From Bdellovibrionales bacterium (GTDB lineage: Bacteria; Bdellovibrionota; UBA2428): DNA of 29,401 bases. The DNA lies in NCBI GenBank assembly GCA_018266335.1, contig JAFEAR010000161.1, forward strand, positions 1-29,401, written 5' to 3'. This document shows positions 17,056-25,127 of this stretch, piece by piece; the first letter of the stretch is position 1, and each line of letters opens with the position of its first letter. The notes under the pieces are model-generated. The model did not search any database, was not told the origin of the DNA, and saw only the letters and a list, made by a program, of their open reading frames with translations. Both the position numbers and the translations under genes were made by a program.

Positions 17056-17856
17056 GTGAAGAATTCCGAACTAATACCCGACTATCGCGACATCCTCCGC
17101 GCCGAGTACGAACGCGTTTATTTAGAAAAGGGTTACGAATATCAACTCAAAGACTTCGCAAAAGTCACTGGCTTAAGCCGTCCCTTTCTCAGCCAACTCC
17201 TCAACCATCGAGCACATCTTTCAATTGAAAAGGCCAAAATTGTCGCCGAATCTTTAGGGTGGATAAAAGGAAAGAAGCAGTATTTCTTAGATTTGGTGGA
17301 GGCTTCAGTGCCTCGCCTTAAAGGCCGTAATCAAGCTTCGCTTCTTCGGCTCAAACAAAAACATCTCAAGTACCGCAAACTTAACGAATCTGTCCTTGAC
17401 CAACTGAACTGGCGTCACTTTGCATTGCTCCAACTCATTCAAATTTATCAGCCGCATGGACAACTGGAAGACTTTGAGAAAAGAGTGGAACTCGGTGGCG
17501 ACGACTTGATCGCTGCTCTCGATTTTCTAGAGCGTGCCGGTCTAGCTGCACAAAACGAAGGCCGATGGTCTTGCGTAGATACAGAGCATGAAATCGTTAG
17601 TTTTTCTTCGTCGCATGCATTGCGCATGTACCATGCACAGCTTCTCCAGCAAGCTGCTTTAGCCCTGGGGCAGCCCGACCCCTCCCAACGCCAATTCGAC
17701 TCTTTTATCATGACCTTTGACCGAGCTGACATTAGGTCTGCTCAGGATGCTATCCGCAAATTTCAGAGTGAGTTTTATGCCAAGTTTCAACGTGGGCGTG
17801 GTAATGCCGTGTACTGCCTTGGCACCCAATTTTTTCGTATCGATCGAGAAGTCTAG
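17056..17856 (+). CDS. TIGR02147/DUF4423 family regulator
   Basis: 266 residues with a GTG start at 17056, GGAAGA 9 nt upstream. The N-terminal helix-turn-helix (about 20-70) includes YEYQLKDFAKVTGLSRPFLSQLLNHRAHLSIEKAKIVAESLG, an XRE-like fold. The C-terminal half (WRHFALLQLIQIY..., then FIMTFDRADIRSAQDAIRKFQSEF) fits the TIGR02147 family, abundant in Fibrobacter and Bdellovibrionota. These are believed to be DNA-binding regulators, often beside secreted-protein genes. It is followed after 21 bp by the secreted HExxY protein and is divergent from the fibre operon, so it may control either. Family assignment is from remembered signature segments. Confidence 0.82.
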   Translation: MKNSELIPDYRDILRAEYERVYLEKGYEYQLKDFAKVTGLSRPFLSQLLNHRAHLSIEKAKIVAESLGWIKGKKQYFLDLVEASVPRLKGRNQASLLRLKQKHLKYRKLNESVLDQLNWRHFALLQLIQIYQPHGQLEDFEKRVELGGDDLIAALDFLERAGLAAQNEGRWSCVDTEHEIVSFSSSHALRMYHAQLLQQAALALGQPDPSQRQFDSFIMTFDRADIRSAQDAIRKFQSEFYAKFQRGRGNAVYCLGTQFFRIDREV

Positions 17857-17877
17857 CCATCTTAAAAGGAGCTGCAG

Positions 17878-18948
17878 ATGAAAGCTTTGAGCCCCATCCT
17901 AACCCTCGCTGCGTTTACTATCGCAACAAACTCGCTCGCCGGCGTACGCGTAAGCGGCGGCGGACACCAGGTCGTATGCAACAGCGGCAGCCCCACGGCC
18001 TCCTACGAGCTTCTCGATCTCTACGAAGCCCGACATGTATTTTCTTACCGACTCGACCTACCTTCGGATGGGAATTTTTCGAACCCCAATCAGCGAGTTT
18101 TGGAAAAAGTTGACATCATGCTCGAACGACTGAAGTCGCTTTCGCCACTACGCTACGAGTGGTACCGAAGCGAAGCGCAAGTTTTTTTTGACCAACTCTC
18201 CTTATTCACCTCAGACGAATTGCGATTCATGAACGACAGTTACTACGAAGTTCTAGGAGAAAACTGCTCCTTGGAACAAGTCGCTCTACAGCAGGAACGA
18301 GGATTTATTGGCGACCCAACTTTTTTTGTAAATTTGCCAAGGTGGAATCGATTTGACTTAAATTCCCGAGCCGCCCTCATAGTTCACGAAATCATTTACA
18401 ATGAGTTTCTGTTGTATGGGCACACTGACTCAGTCTCTGCCCGCAGAATGGTAGCTTTTTTAGCATCGAATTATTTTCGCCATCACTATCTCAAGAATTT
18501 CTTAGTGGATCTGCATTCCGCAAAAATACCCGACACAGACATAGGCGGCATATGGGTTCGCCTATGGGATTTCGCCACCGATGAAGATCCCTTAAGGAGC
18601 AAAAAATTAAAACCAGCAGACGAGAATCTCATTCAAAGTGTATTGGCAGAGGCCTATCCAAATTTCGAGCCAAGCAACTATTCGCTCCCCAACCTATTTG
18701 TTCAAATGCGCACCTACAACCCATTTTATGTTGTCAACAACAGCCATATTCGGGTTTTGGCTGAGCGATCGCAACAGCTCCTACCAATTGAGATAACCTT
18801 CAATCACGATCAAAAAATTTCCAGTCTTCGCACGCGAGAACCAACAAACGGTCCCGCAACCCTCTGGCTGCAACATGCGGATCAAAGCTGGCAACAGGTT
18901 CACGAACTGTCTTGGGACGACGCAGGCATCCTCACTCTAGCCCGATAA
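17878..18948 (+). CDS. Secreted protein with GGGH...ELLDLYE...HExxY pattern
   Basis: 356 residues with AAAAGGAG 7-8 nt before ATG 17878. Signal peptide MKALSPILTLAAFTIATNSLAG. The mature N-terminus VRVSGGGHQVVCNSG followed by YELLDLYEAR is a combination I associate with a recurring secreted family of Bdellovibrionota. H170-E-I-I-Y174 in LIVHEIIYNEF, followed by GHTDSVSARRMVAFL, recalls the HExxY-DS-R arrangement of that family. Whether it binds metal is unknown; it lacks the second His of an HExxH protease. Two Cys (C34, C130) could pair. Exported, function unknown; probably co-transcribed with and regulated by the TIGR02147 protein 21 bp upstream. Confidence 0.7.
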   Translation: MKALSPILTLAAFTIATNSLAGVRVSGGGHQVVCNSGSPTASYELLDLYEARHVFSYRLDLPSDGNFSNPNQRVLEKVDIMLERLKSLSPLRYEWYRSEAQVFFDQLSLFTSDELRFMNDSYYEVLGENCSLEQVALQQERGFIGDPTFFVNLPRWNRFDLNSRAALIVHEIIYNEFLLYGHTDSVSARRMVAFLASNYFRHHYLKNFLVDLHSAKIPDTDIGGIWVRLWDFATDEDPLRSKKLKPADENLIQSVLAEAYPNFEPSNYSLPNLFVQMRTYNPFYVVNNSHIRVLAERSQQLLPIEITFNHDQKISSLRTREPTNGPATLWLQHADQSWQQVHELSWDDAGILTLAR

Positions 18949-18970
18949 ACATGACCCCCGTCATGTTTTA
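18947..18970 (+). terminator. Hairpin terminator overlapping the stop of the secreted HExxY gene
   Basis: AAACATGAC (18947-18955) pairs with GTCATGTTT (18960-18968), a 9-bp perfect stem with a CCCC loop, followed by TTAGTCTTTAG. It begins inside the TAA stop. The U-run is short, so efficiency is uncertain. It separates the TIGR02147 unit from hpd. Confidence 0.6.
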
Positions 18971-18982
18971 GTCTTTAGTCAA

Positions 18983-19013
18983 AGCTTAGACTCCAGCCCG
19001 AAAGGGCTAAGCT
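18983..19013 (+). promoter_or_regulatory. Bulged hairpin enclosing the hpd ribosome-binding site
   Basis: AGCTTAG (18983-18989) pairs with CTAAGCT (19007-19013). Inside, CCC (18997-18999) pairs with GGG (19004-19006) around a GAAA tetraloop, leaving ACTCCAG (18990-18996) bulged. The AAGGG used as Shine-Dalgarno sequence lies in the inner stem and the ATG of hpd follows immediately at 19014. Such a structure could restrict translation initiation. Confidence 0.45.
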
Positions 19014-20057
19014 ATGACAAACAATCCATTGGGAATGAAAGGAATTTCTTTCATTGAATTCTCTTCGGAAAACCCGGCGACACTTCGCCGTCTTTTTCGA
19101 GAGCTTGGCTTCTCCATGACCTACAAGCACCCAACCCTTTGCGCGGAGCTTTTTGTACAAAATGACATTCGCATCCTTCTTAACTTTACTCCCGATAGCG
19201 CCGGAGTGGCATTTGCCCGAGCCCATGGCGACTCAGTATCAGCTCTCGGTTGGACTTTTGAATCGCCGCACGAAGCCCAACTGGCAGCCTCGAAGAGGGG
19301 CGGCGAAGACTCTAGTCTTCAGGGCGACTATTTGGCTCACGGCCAGAAGGTTCCAGCCATCAAGGGTATTGGCGGCAGTCTTATTTACTTCGTTGCAGCT
19401 AGGAATACACCCGAACTCGTCCACGAGCTCGGGCTAGTTCCCGCCACCGCTCCACTGCTAGCCCTCCCTAAAGGATTTGAATGCATCGACCACCTCACCA
19501 ACAACGTTCCCAATGGAACTATGGAGCAATGGCGAAAATTTTATACGGATGTTTTTGATTTTCGGGATGTCCGATCCTTCGACATTCGCGGCCGCAAAAC
19601 TGGTTTGCATAGCTACGCACTCCGGTCGCCCGACGGAAGTTTTTGCATTCCCATCAACGAAGCAAGCGAAAGCAAGTCGCAAATCAACGAGTACCTCGAC
19701 AGGCATCGCGGCCCAGGAGTTCAGCACATCGCCTTCCTCACTCGAGATCTGATCGAATCACTGCAACGGCTCGAAGGCAGCTCCATTCGCACACTCGACA
19801 TTCAGCCCTCCTACTACGACCACGTGTTTACCCGCGTCCCAGGAGTTAGCGAGGACCGAGAACTCATCCAAGATTTTAACATTCTCGTGGACGGTGATTC
19901 GTCAGGCTACCTACTGCAAATCTTCACTCGCGACCTAGTGGGACCGATTTTCCTGGAATTCATTCAACGCAACAATCACCTTAGTTTTGGAGAAGGAAAT
20001 TTTCAGGCGCTTTTTGACTCTATCGAGCGTGACCAAGAAAAACGTGGCGTCCTGTAA
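19014..20057 (+). CDS. hpd: 4-hydroxyphenylpyruvate dioxygenase
   Basis: 347 residues, normal for bacterial HPPD. It converts 4-hydroxyphenylpyruvate and O2 to homogentisate and CO2 (tyrosine catabolism, cytosol). Two vicinal-oxygen-chelate halves are seen. The C-terminal half has the Fe(II) ligands H160 (ECIDHLTNNV), H238 (GPGVQHIAF) and E315 (GPIFLEFIQR), plus GYLLQIFT and the family hallmark SFGEGNFQALFDSIERDQ. Start ATG 19014 follows AGGG in a hairpin. phhA starts 3 bp after the stop, so the two form an operon. Homogentisate dioxygenase and later enzymes are not in the window, so the fate of homogentisate (degradation or pyomelanin) cannot be told here. Confidence 0.95.
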   Translation: MTNNPLGMKGISFIEFSSENPATLRRLFRELGFSMTYKHPTLCAELFVQNDIRILLNFTPDSAGVAFARAHGDSVSALGWTFESPHEAQLAASKRGGEDSSLQGDYLAHGQKVPAIKGIGGSLIYFVAARNTPELVHELGLVPATAPLLALPKGFECIDHLTNNVPNGTMEQWRKFYTDVFDFRDVRSFDIRGRKTGLHSYALRSPDGSFCIPINEASESKSQINEYLDRHRGPGVQHIAFLTRDLIESLQRLEGSSIRTLDIQPSYYDHVFTRVPGVSEDRELIQDFNILVDGDSSGYLLQIFTRDLVGPIFLEFIQRNNHLSFGEGNFQALFDSIERDQEKRGVL

Positions 20058-20060
20058 AAC

Positions 20061-20753
20061 ATGAAACAACAAAATTACCGTCACTTCACCGCGAACGAAT
20101 CCGCGGTTTGGCGTACGCTCTTTACCAGACAAGCGAAGCTCCGTGATCAACAGATTGTAAGTATTTTCTCGGAAGGAATAAAAAAACTCGGACTTTGCGC
20201 CGAACAAATCCCCGACCTAGATGAAGTCAACGAGCGTCTCTACCGAATCACTGGTTTCGAGGGCGTGCCCGTAGAGGGACTCGAAGACAGCGACGCATTC
20301 TATCCCGCCCTGAGTGAAGGAAAATTTCCAATCGGAAACTTTATTCGCGGTATCCAGGACATCGATTACACTCCTGCGCCCGATATTTTCCACGATCTTT
20401 ATGGGCACTTGCCTTTCTTAACTTACCCCCCCTACGCAGCCTTCACCCGGGAGTTCGGAAAGCGCGCTACACGCTTCCTAGGTCAGCCGGCGCGCCTGCG
20501 CGAATTTGAACGGCTCTACTGGTTTGGCATTGAGTTTTCGCTCATCAAAACCAAGGGGGGCCGCCAGATCTTTGGCGCAGGAATAGCCTCCTCCTTCACC
20601 GAGTGCGCTTTCGCACTTAGCGACGCACCCGAAGTTCGCCCCTTCGACCTTGACGATATCCGGCACCGTGAGTTTCGAGTCGACCAACTCCAAAGCATAA
20701 TTTATCTTTTGCAAAACGAAAATCAGCTCTTCGACTGCCTCGACAAATTCTAA
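20061..20753 (+). CDS. phhA: Phenylalanine 4-hydroxylase
   Basis: 230 residues, the compact bacterial single-domain form without an ACT regulatory domain. It is a pterin-dependent iron monooxygenase converting L-phenylalanine to L-tyrosine. The Fe ligands are H111 and H116 in PAPDIFHDLYGHLPFL and E158 in YWFGIEFSLI; GRQIFGAGIASS lines the cofactor/substrate pocket. It starts 3 bp downstream of hpd, and no separate Shine-Dalgarno is obvious, so coupled translation is likely. With hpd it channels phenylalanine to homogentisate; the intervening transaminase is not encoded here, nor is pterin dehydratase (phhB). Confidence 0.94.
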   Translation: MKQQNYRHFTANESAVWRTLFTRQAKLRDQQIVSIFSEGIKKLGLCAEQIPDLDEVNERLYRITGFEGVPVEGLEDSDAFYPALSEGKFPIGNFIRGIQDIDYTPAPDIFHDLYGHLPFLTYPPYAAFTREFGKRATRFLGQPARLREFERLYWFGIEFSLIKTKGGRQIFGAGIASSFTECAFALSDAPEVRPFDLDDIRHREFRVDQLQSIIYLLQNENQLFDCLDKF

Positions 20754-20765
20754 CTCACTGTAGAT

Positions 20766-20783
20766 TGCCAATTTGATTTGGCA
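20766..20783 (+). terminator. Weak hairpin after phhA
   Basis: TGCCAA (20766-20771) / TTGGCA (20778-20783) with a 6-nt loop TTTGAT, 12 nt after the phhA stop. It is followed by GTTTAGG without a U-run. It may be a weak terminator or an operator; it lies 38 bp before the start of the next gene. Confidence 0.35.
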
Positions 20784-20820
20784 GTTTAGGAAACATGTAA
20801 ATACTTCCGACACAACTAAG

Positions 20821-23800
20821 ATGTCGCACCTCACTCGAGTCTGTCTGTTCGGATTGCTTGGATTTGCCTCGGCTTGCACGCCAGCAAAAAAAACGTCTTC
20901 TTCTTCCGTAGTGCGCATTCAATACGCTTCACTAAACCAAAATACTCGGGGCATCGCAGATAGCGTTGGAAAAGAGGGCTTCTCACTGTCCGAAGACTAT
21001 TGCTATGCCCTGCATGTAACGGGCGATAATTCCGCACTTCGTCGCTTGCCTCCCTCAGCTAAAAAATGCGGCTCAGGCACAACTGGTCTAGGGCTGGTGG
21101 ACGGACTACACCGTAAAGGTTCCACGGTAGAATTGGAAGTTCCTGCCGGCCCAGCTCGACGCTTTGATCTGCTTGCATTTCCTCGCATTCCGAGTTCTTC
21201 GGACTGCAGCGCAACACTCACCATTGAGCCTTCCTCGGTAACCGAGGGCGATCTCGTCGCTTTCTTAAATGGTGTGCGTACTGACTTGCGGCCGCGACTT
21301 ATTGCTACCGGAACGGCCGACCTCAAAGCGGGCGACAACGTGGTCACGCTCACTGCACTATCTAGCTCAAATGCAGGTGTAAATTTTGCCTGCAGCGAGG
21401 GCCCCAAAGTTAGCTTTGCCAGCCAGACTTTTCCCACCATTGTTTCCGGCAACGCCAGCAACTACACTCTAAGCGGCGAGTGCACCGAAGAAGGTGGAAC
21501 CGTAACGGTAACCGGAGGCAACACCGCCCTCACTTCTCTCATTACTCCTCAAACTGCGACCTGCACCGCCAATCACTGGCAAACGGAAGTCTCTTTTTCC
21601 GCAATATCAGACGGCCCCATAACTCTGACGGCGCGCCATCAGGATGCCAGTAGCAACATTGCCACGCCCGCCACACTGTCCCTAACGAAAGATTCTAACG
21701 TCTATCTGACCTTCGCGGATACTCCCCAGACATCCGTCGTGGCCGGCGCCCAATTTCCGAGCACACCAAATCTTATTTCGGTGGTCACCCGAGACGCGAC
21801 GGGAACACCCGTAACGACAGCTTCGGGAAACATCACGCTCTCGGCTTACACAAGTAGCGACTGCAGCGGAACGCCCCTAACGCCCGTTCCCGCCACTACA
21901 CCCAGCTTTGCTTCGCTGAGTTCAGGCCAAGCCACGTATTCAGCCTTTAGCTACACCGTGGCCGGCAACATTTATTTCAAAGCAACTTTAAGCGGCGGAA
22001 CAGCCGTAGCTGCTTGTTCATCGGCAGTTACCATCACCGCCGACACTCCAGCGCAACTTGCTTTTCTTCAATTCCCCCCTCCGGCAGAAACCGAAGTTGC
22101 AGGAAGTCCATTCACAACGACGATCATGGTTAAAATTTTAGACGCCTACGGAAACCTAAACGATTCGGTGGCTAAAAACGTCACTCTCTCCACCTACACT
22201 GACTCGGGATGCTCGACCCCCTCTTTGGGATCCCCTTCGGGCGCAAACGCCAGCAGCATGAACGGTATTTCAACTTTCAGCAGCCTGGCCCATCAAGTTG
22301 CCGAGGTCGTGTATATCAAAGCCCAAGCTTCGAGCGTAACTTCTGTCTGCACTCCCACAACCATTACCATTAGCACCGGTGCCCTCAATCACTTTGCAAT
22401 TCAACTTCCAGGGCAAACATTCTCGCCGGGCACGTTGGTAACCGGCACCCCCTCCGACAACTACGCCAACATTCCGTTCAGTGCCACCGTCTATCCCGTG
22501 GACGCATACAACAACTGGATTTCAAATTTAAATACAGGGTCAATACAATTATCGAGCACCGATCCAAATTTTATAACTCCTTCCCCTCAGGCCATTTCCA
22601 GCGGCACCGCTGTTTTTAGCAGTCTTAAAAACTCCAAAACTACGAGCTACACGTATATCGCAGCGGCTCTGGTGTCAGGCGGACCTTCGCCCACAATGTC
22701 TGGCGGCTATAAAGTTTTGCCTACCTGTAGCTCCCCCTCTCCCGATCCCGCATCGGCTCCGTTTCATACTGGTCAGGGAACAGTTGGTAATCCTTATCTC
22801 GTATGCACCACGGCCGAGCTGGGCCAAATTGGCAGCAATCTCAGCAGTCACTTTCTTCTGGGAACGGATCTCGACCTCGCGTCTTTTCCAAACTGGACGC
22901 CACTCGGAAATGGTGGATCGCCGTTCACTGGATCATTCAAAGGAAACGGCTATTCCATTCGCAACCTCAACATCAACTCCGCATCGGCCGAGATGGGTTT
23001 CTTTGGAGCTATAGATGCAGCAACAATTCAAGACGTCTGGCTCGAAGGCGTAAGCGTAAGCGGCGGCAACTACGTAGGAGCTCTCGCCGGTTCAGCTAGC
23101 AATAGCAGCACGATTCAAGACGTAGGCGTGGTATTAAATTCTGGGAATGGAATTGGTGGAACCAACTATGTGGGTGGCCTTCTTGGAACGTGCAACTCGT
23201 CCACCGTCAGCCGCGCTTACCTCGTGGGGCAAGGATCTTCACTAATCAACGGAAGTACGATCGGAGCCTACGTGGGCGGACTCCTGGGCGACGCCGGTTT
23301 CTCTACGATCTCTGCCAGCGGCGCCGATGTTCATGTCCGCGGCGGTAACGGTGTAGGCGGCGTCATTGGCTATGTTCATGGAGCCAACTCTACGATTCAG
23401 CAAATCTACGACCCCGGAACCCAACTTATTGAGGGAAACAACAACGTCGGCGGTGTTATTGGCAGTCTCGACGGCGGCAGCTCGATTCTTGTGGAAGATT
23501 TGTATTCCCTGGCGCCCGTAGCACGTATTTCCGGCTCTTCTGGCTCCGGATACCTGGGCGGACTTCTGGGGGACTTTAACACCATCTCCGGCACCACGCC
23601 CACTCTCCGCCGCGCCTACTCGGCAAGTGCAGTGTCGGCAAACTCGCAAGCCTCCACTTATCTGGGCGGACTTTTTGGACAAGTTAATTCTGGCGATGGC
23701 TGCACTCAGAACTGCTACTGGAGCATCACCAACGCCAGTCCCTCAGCAGGAGGAGGCTCGCCCAACTCTAGCAATCTAGTTAGCTATTCCACCCTCTCCC

Positions 23801-24474
23801 AGCTGAAGAGCTCAAGCAATTTAACGTCTCTCGATTTTACTGCTGGGACTGGAGCCTGGACAATTGCACCAGCAAACGTTGATTTCGCACGCTTGCAACC
23901 TGAGCGAAACGTACTCATGGGAGGCAACACTCTCAACGCGCACGTCACCCTAGAACAAGATCATTTGCGTGTAACAAAACCCGACCCCGGTGGAGGTCCC
24001 TACTACTCCGCAATAGTTTACTCGACGACCACCAAGAGTGCCGGCAAATGGTACTGGGAAGTGTATGTGCGCTCCGGACTGGACATCGCCCTTGGCGTCT
24101 CTCAAGGATACTCTGGAGGCGACGAAAACAGCGGCCCTGGATACATTTCCTACACGTGGGCGTACCGCGACACAGGCATGATTCACAACACGAGTAACCA
24201 AACCTACAGTCTCGCTACCTGGGGCGCAGGAGACACCATCGGCGTAGCGCTTGACCTAGATTCCACTCCCCGGACAGTGCAATTCTACAAGAATGGCGCT
24301 CTAGTTTCGGGGGCATTTTTTAACAACCTAACTTCGGGAGCATACACAGCCATCATTGGCACTCACTCCAACATTGGCTACTTCGATCTTTCCGTAAACT
24401 TTGGCACCCGCCCGTTTTATAACAACCAACCTCCGCCGAGCGGGTACCTGCCCTTCAACTATTTGGGTAACTAA
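20821..24474 (+). CDS. Giant surface lipoprotein: Ig-like, GLUG-like and SPRY regions
   Basis: 1217 residues. ATG 20821 is preferred over 20773 since it gives a lipoprotein signal peptide (MSHLTRVCLFGLLGFASAC, lipidated Cys19). Residues about 200-300 form a bacterial Ig-like segment (GECTEEGGTVTVTGG...ITLTARHQD). Then come three similar beta modules of about 105-120 residues (each with a TLSxYT.(S/D)SGCS-type or related core) to about 620. Residues about 645-1010 carry GLUG-like repeats (GNGYSIRNLNI, NYVGALAGS, NYVGGLLGT, YVGGLLGD, GYLGGLLGD, YLGGLFGQ). Residues about 1040-1217 form a SPRY/B30.2-like domain: GKWYWEVYV, IALGVSQG, GDTIGVALDLD, VQFYKNGALVSG, VNFGTRPF and the terminal PPPSGYLPF. 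SPRY domains bind proteins, which suggests a displayed ligand-binding tip. Cell-surface or prey-interaction role is inference. Confidence 0.85.
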   Translation: MSHLTRVCLFGLLGFASACTPAKKTSSSSVVRIQYASLNQNTRGIADSVGKEGFSLSEDYCYALHVTGDNSALRRLPPSAKKCGSGTTGLGLVDGLHRKGSTVELEVPAGPARRFDLLAFPRIPSSSDCSATLTIEPSSVTEGDLVAFLNGVRTDLRPRLIATGTADLKAGDNVVTLTALSSSNAGVNFACSEGPKVSFASQTFPTIVSGNASNYTLSGECTEEGGTVTVTGGNTALTSLITPQTATCTANHWQTEVSFSAISDGPITLTARHQDASSNIATPATLSLTKDSNVYLTFADTPQTSVVAGAQFPSTPNLISVVTRDATGTPVTTASGNITLSAYTSSDCSGTPLTPVPATTPSFASLSSGQATYSAFSYTVAGNIYFKATLSGGTAVAACSSAVTITADTPAQLAFLQFPPPAETEVAGSPFTTTIMVKILDAYGNLNDSVAKNVTLSTYTDSGCSTPSLGSPSGANASSMNGISTFSSLAHQVAEVVYIKAQASSVTSVCTPTTITISTGALNHFAIQLPGQTFSPGTLVTGTPSDNYANIPFSATVYPVDAYNNWISNLNTGSIQLSSTDPNFITPSPQAISSGTAVFSSLKNSKTTSYTYIAAALVSGGPSPTMSGGYKVLPTCSSPSPDPASAPFHTGQGTVGNPYLVCTTAELGQIGSNLSSHFLLGTDLDLASFPNWTPLGNGGSPFTGSFKGNGYSIRNLNINSASAEMGFFGAIDAATIQDVWLEGVSVSGGNYVGALAGSASNSSTIQDVGVVLNSGNGIGGTNYVGGLLGTCNSSTVSRAYLVGQGSSLINGSTIGAYVGGLLGDAGFSTISASGADVHVRGGNGVGGVIGYVHGANSTIQQIYDPGTQLIEGNNNVGGVIGSLDGGSSILVEDLYSLAPVARISGSSGSGYLGGLLGDFNTISGTTPTLRRAYSASAVSANSQASTYLGGLFGQVNSGDGCTQNCYWSITNASPSAGGGSPNSSNLVSYSTLSQLKSSSNLTSLDFTAGTGAWTIAPANVDFARLQPERNVLMGGNTLNAHVTLEQDHLRVTKPDPGGGPYYSAIVYSTTTKSAGKWYWEVYVRSGLDIALGVSQGYSGGDENSGPGYISYTWAYRDTGMIHNTSNQTYSLATWGAGDTIGVALDLDSTPRTVQFYKNGALVSGAFFNNLTSGAYTAIIGTHSNIGYFDLSVNFGTRPFYNNQPPPSGYLPFNYLGN

Positions 24475-24478
24475 GCGA

Positions 24479-25015
24479 CTACCGAAGTTTTACTTTCGGA
24501 AAGTCCACGGGCACGGCAAAGGCCACGTTCGTGTAGTTCGTAAAAATGTTGAGCGCTACGTGCGCTAGAATTTCGGCAATTTCTTCCGAAGAAAAACCTG
24601 CCGTGCGTAAATCGGCAACGTCGCTGTCGCTCATTTGCGCGCGCTCCTTCACCAGCTTCACGGCAAAGTTAAGGGCCGCTTGCACTTTAGGATCGCTCGA
24701 CTGCCCCGCTTGGGCGGCAGCCATGGTCTCGGCGCTCAAGCCCGCTTTTTTGCCCAACATCGTGTGGGCCGCCAGGCAGTACTCGCAGCGATTCACGTCG
24801 GCCACGGCCACGGCAATTTGCTCGCCCAATTGAGCGCCCAGCTTGCCCTGTCCAAGCGCCCCAAAGGCACTCCACATGCTCTTCAGTGCCGCCGAAGAGT
24901 TCCCAATGGTGCGGAACATGTTGGGAACGGCGCCAAAGGCACCCTTGATTTGGGCGAGCAGTTCTTGGGTTTCACCGGTGGCTTGGGCGGGGTTAACGAG
25001 TTCGATGCGTGACAT
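24479..25015 (-). CDS. Carboxymuconolactone decarboxylase/AhpD-family protein
   Basis: 178 residues. GAGGAAT precedes ATG 25015. All-helical AhpD-like fold with C77-x2-C80 and H84 in NRCEYCLAAHT, the redox-active centre of AhpD-type peroxidases. The upstream sequence (VPNMFRTIGNSSAALKSMWSAFGAL) matches the 'peroxidase-related enzyme' branch. Likely role: thiol-dependent peroxide or reactive-species detoxification, cytosolic. It is divergent from a Cys-rich MarR gene, with an operator at its predicted transcription start, so induction upon stress sensed by the MarR protein is likely. It converges on the giant lipoprotein with a 4-bp gap and no terminator. Confidence 0.88.
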   Translation of the reverse strand: MSRIELVNPAQATGETQELLAQIKGAFGAVPNMFRTIGNSSAALKSMWSAFGALGQGKLGAQLGEQIAVAVADVNRCEYCLAAHTMLGKKAGLSAETMAAAQAGQSSDPKVQAALNFAVKLVKERAQMSDSDVADLRTAGFSSEEIAEILAHVALNIFTNYTNVAFAVPVDFPKVKLR

Positions 25016-25038
25016 AATCTATTCCTCAATTCAATGTG

Positions 25039-25063
25039 GTTTAGATCCTAAACTATTTAGGAT
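25039..25063. promoter_or_regulatory. Overlapping palindromic operator, probable MarR site
   Basis: ATCCTAAA CTA TTTAGGAT (25045-25063) is a perfect 8-3-8 inverted repeat. It overlaps a second one, GTTTAG ATC CTAAAC (25039-25053). The half-site GTTTAGAT occurs again at 25104-25111 next to the MarR start. The site covers about +1 to +25 of the predicted transcript of the AhpD-like gene, a classic repressor position. Confidence 0.72.
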
Positions 25064-25070
25064 GGGTCGA

Positions 25071-25099
25071 TTTGTACGCCCCTCCAAAGGGCTTGTCAA
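25071..25099 (-). promoter_or_regulatory. Sigma70-type promoter of the AhpD-like gene
   Basis: On the minus strand TTGACA (25099-25094, perfect -35), a 17-nt spacer and TACAAA (25076-25071, 4 of 6 -10). Transcription would start near 25064, directly at the palindromic operator. Confidence 0.65.
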
Positions 25100-25121
25100 G
25101 ATAGTTTAGATTCGATACCAT
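25093..25121 (+). promoter_or_regulatory. Candidate promoter of the MarR gene giving a leaderless transcript
   Basis: TTGTCA (25093-25098), a 17-nt spacer and TACCAT (25116-25121, 4 of 6). The start would fall at about 25128, the A of the MarR ATG. No Shine-Dalgarno is visible before that ATG, which fits leaderless translation. The -35 overlaps the opposing TTGACA. The GTTTAGAT half-site lies in the spacer. Confidence 0.45.
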
Positions 25122-25127
25122 TTATTT

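Noticed and set aside
22784..23099. Overlapping plus-strand ORFs inside the giant lipoprotein
   Set aside because: Other-frame shadows of the GLUG-like region.
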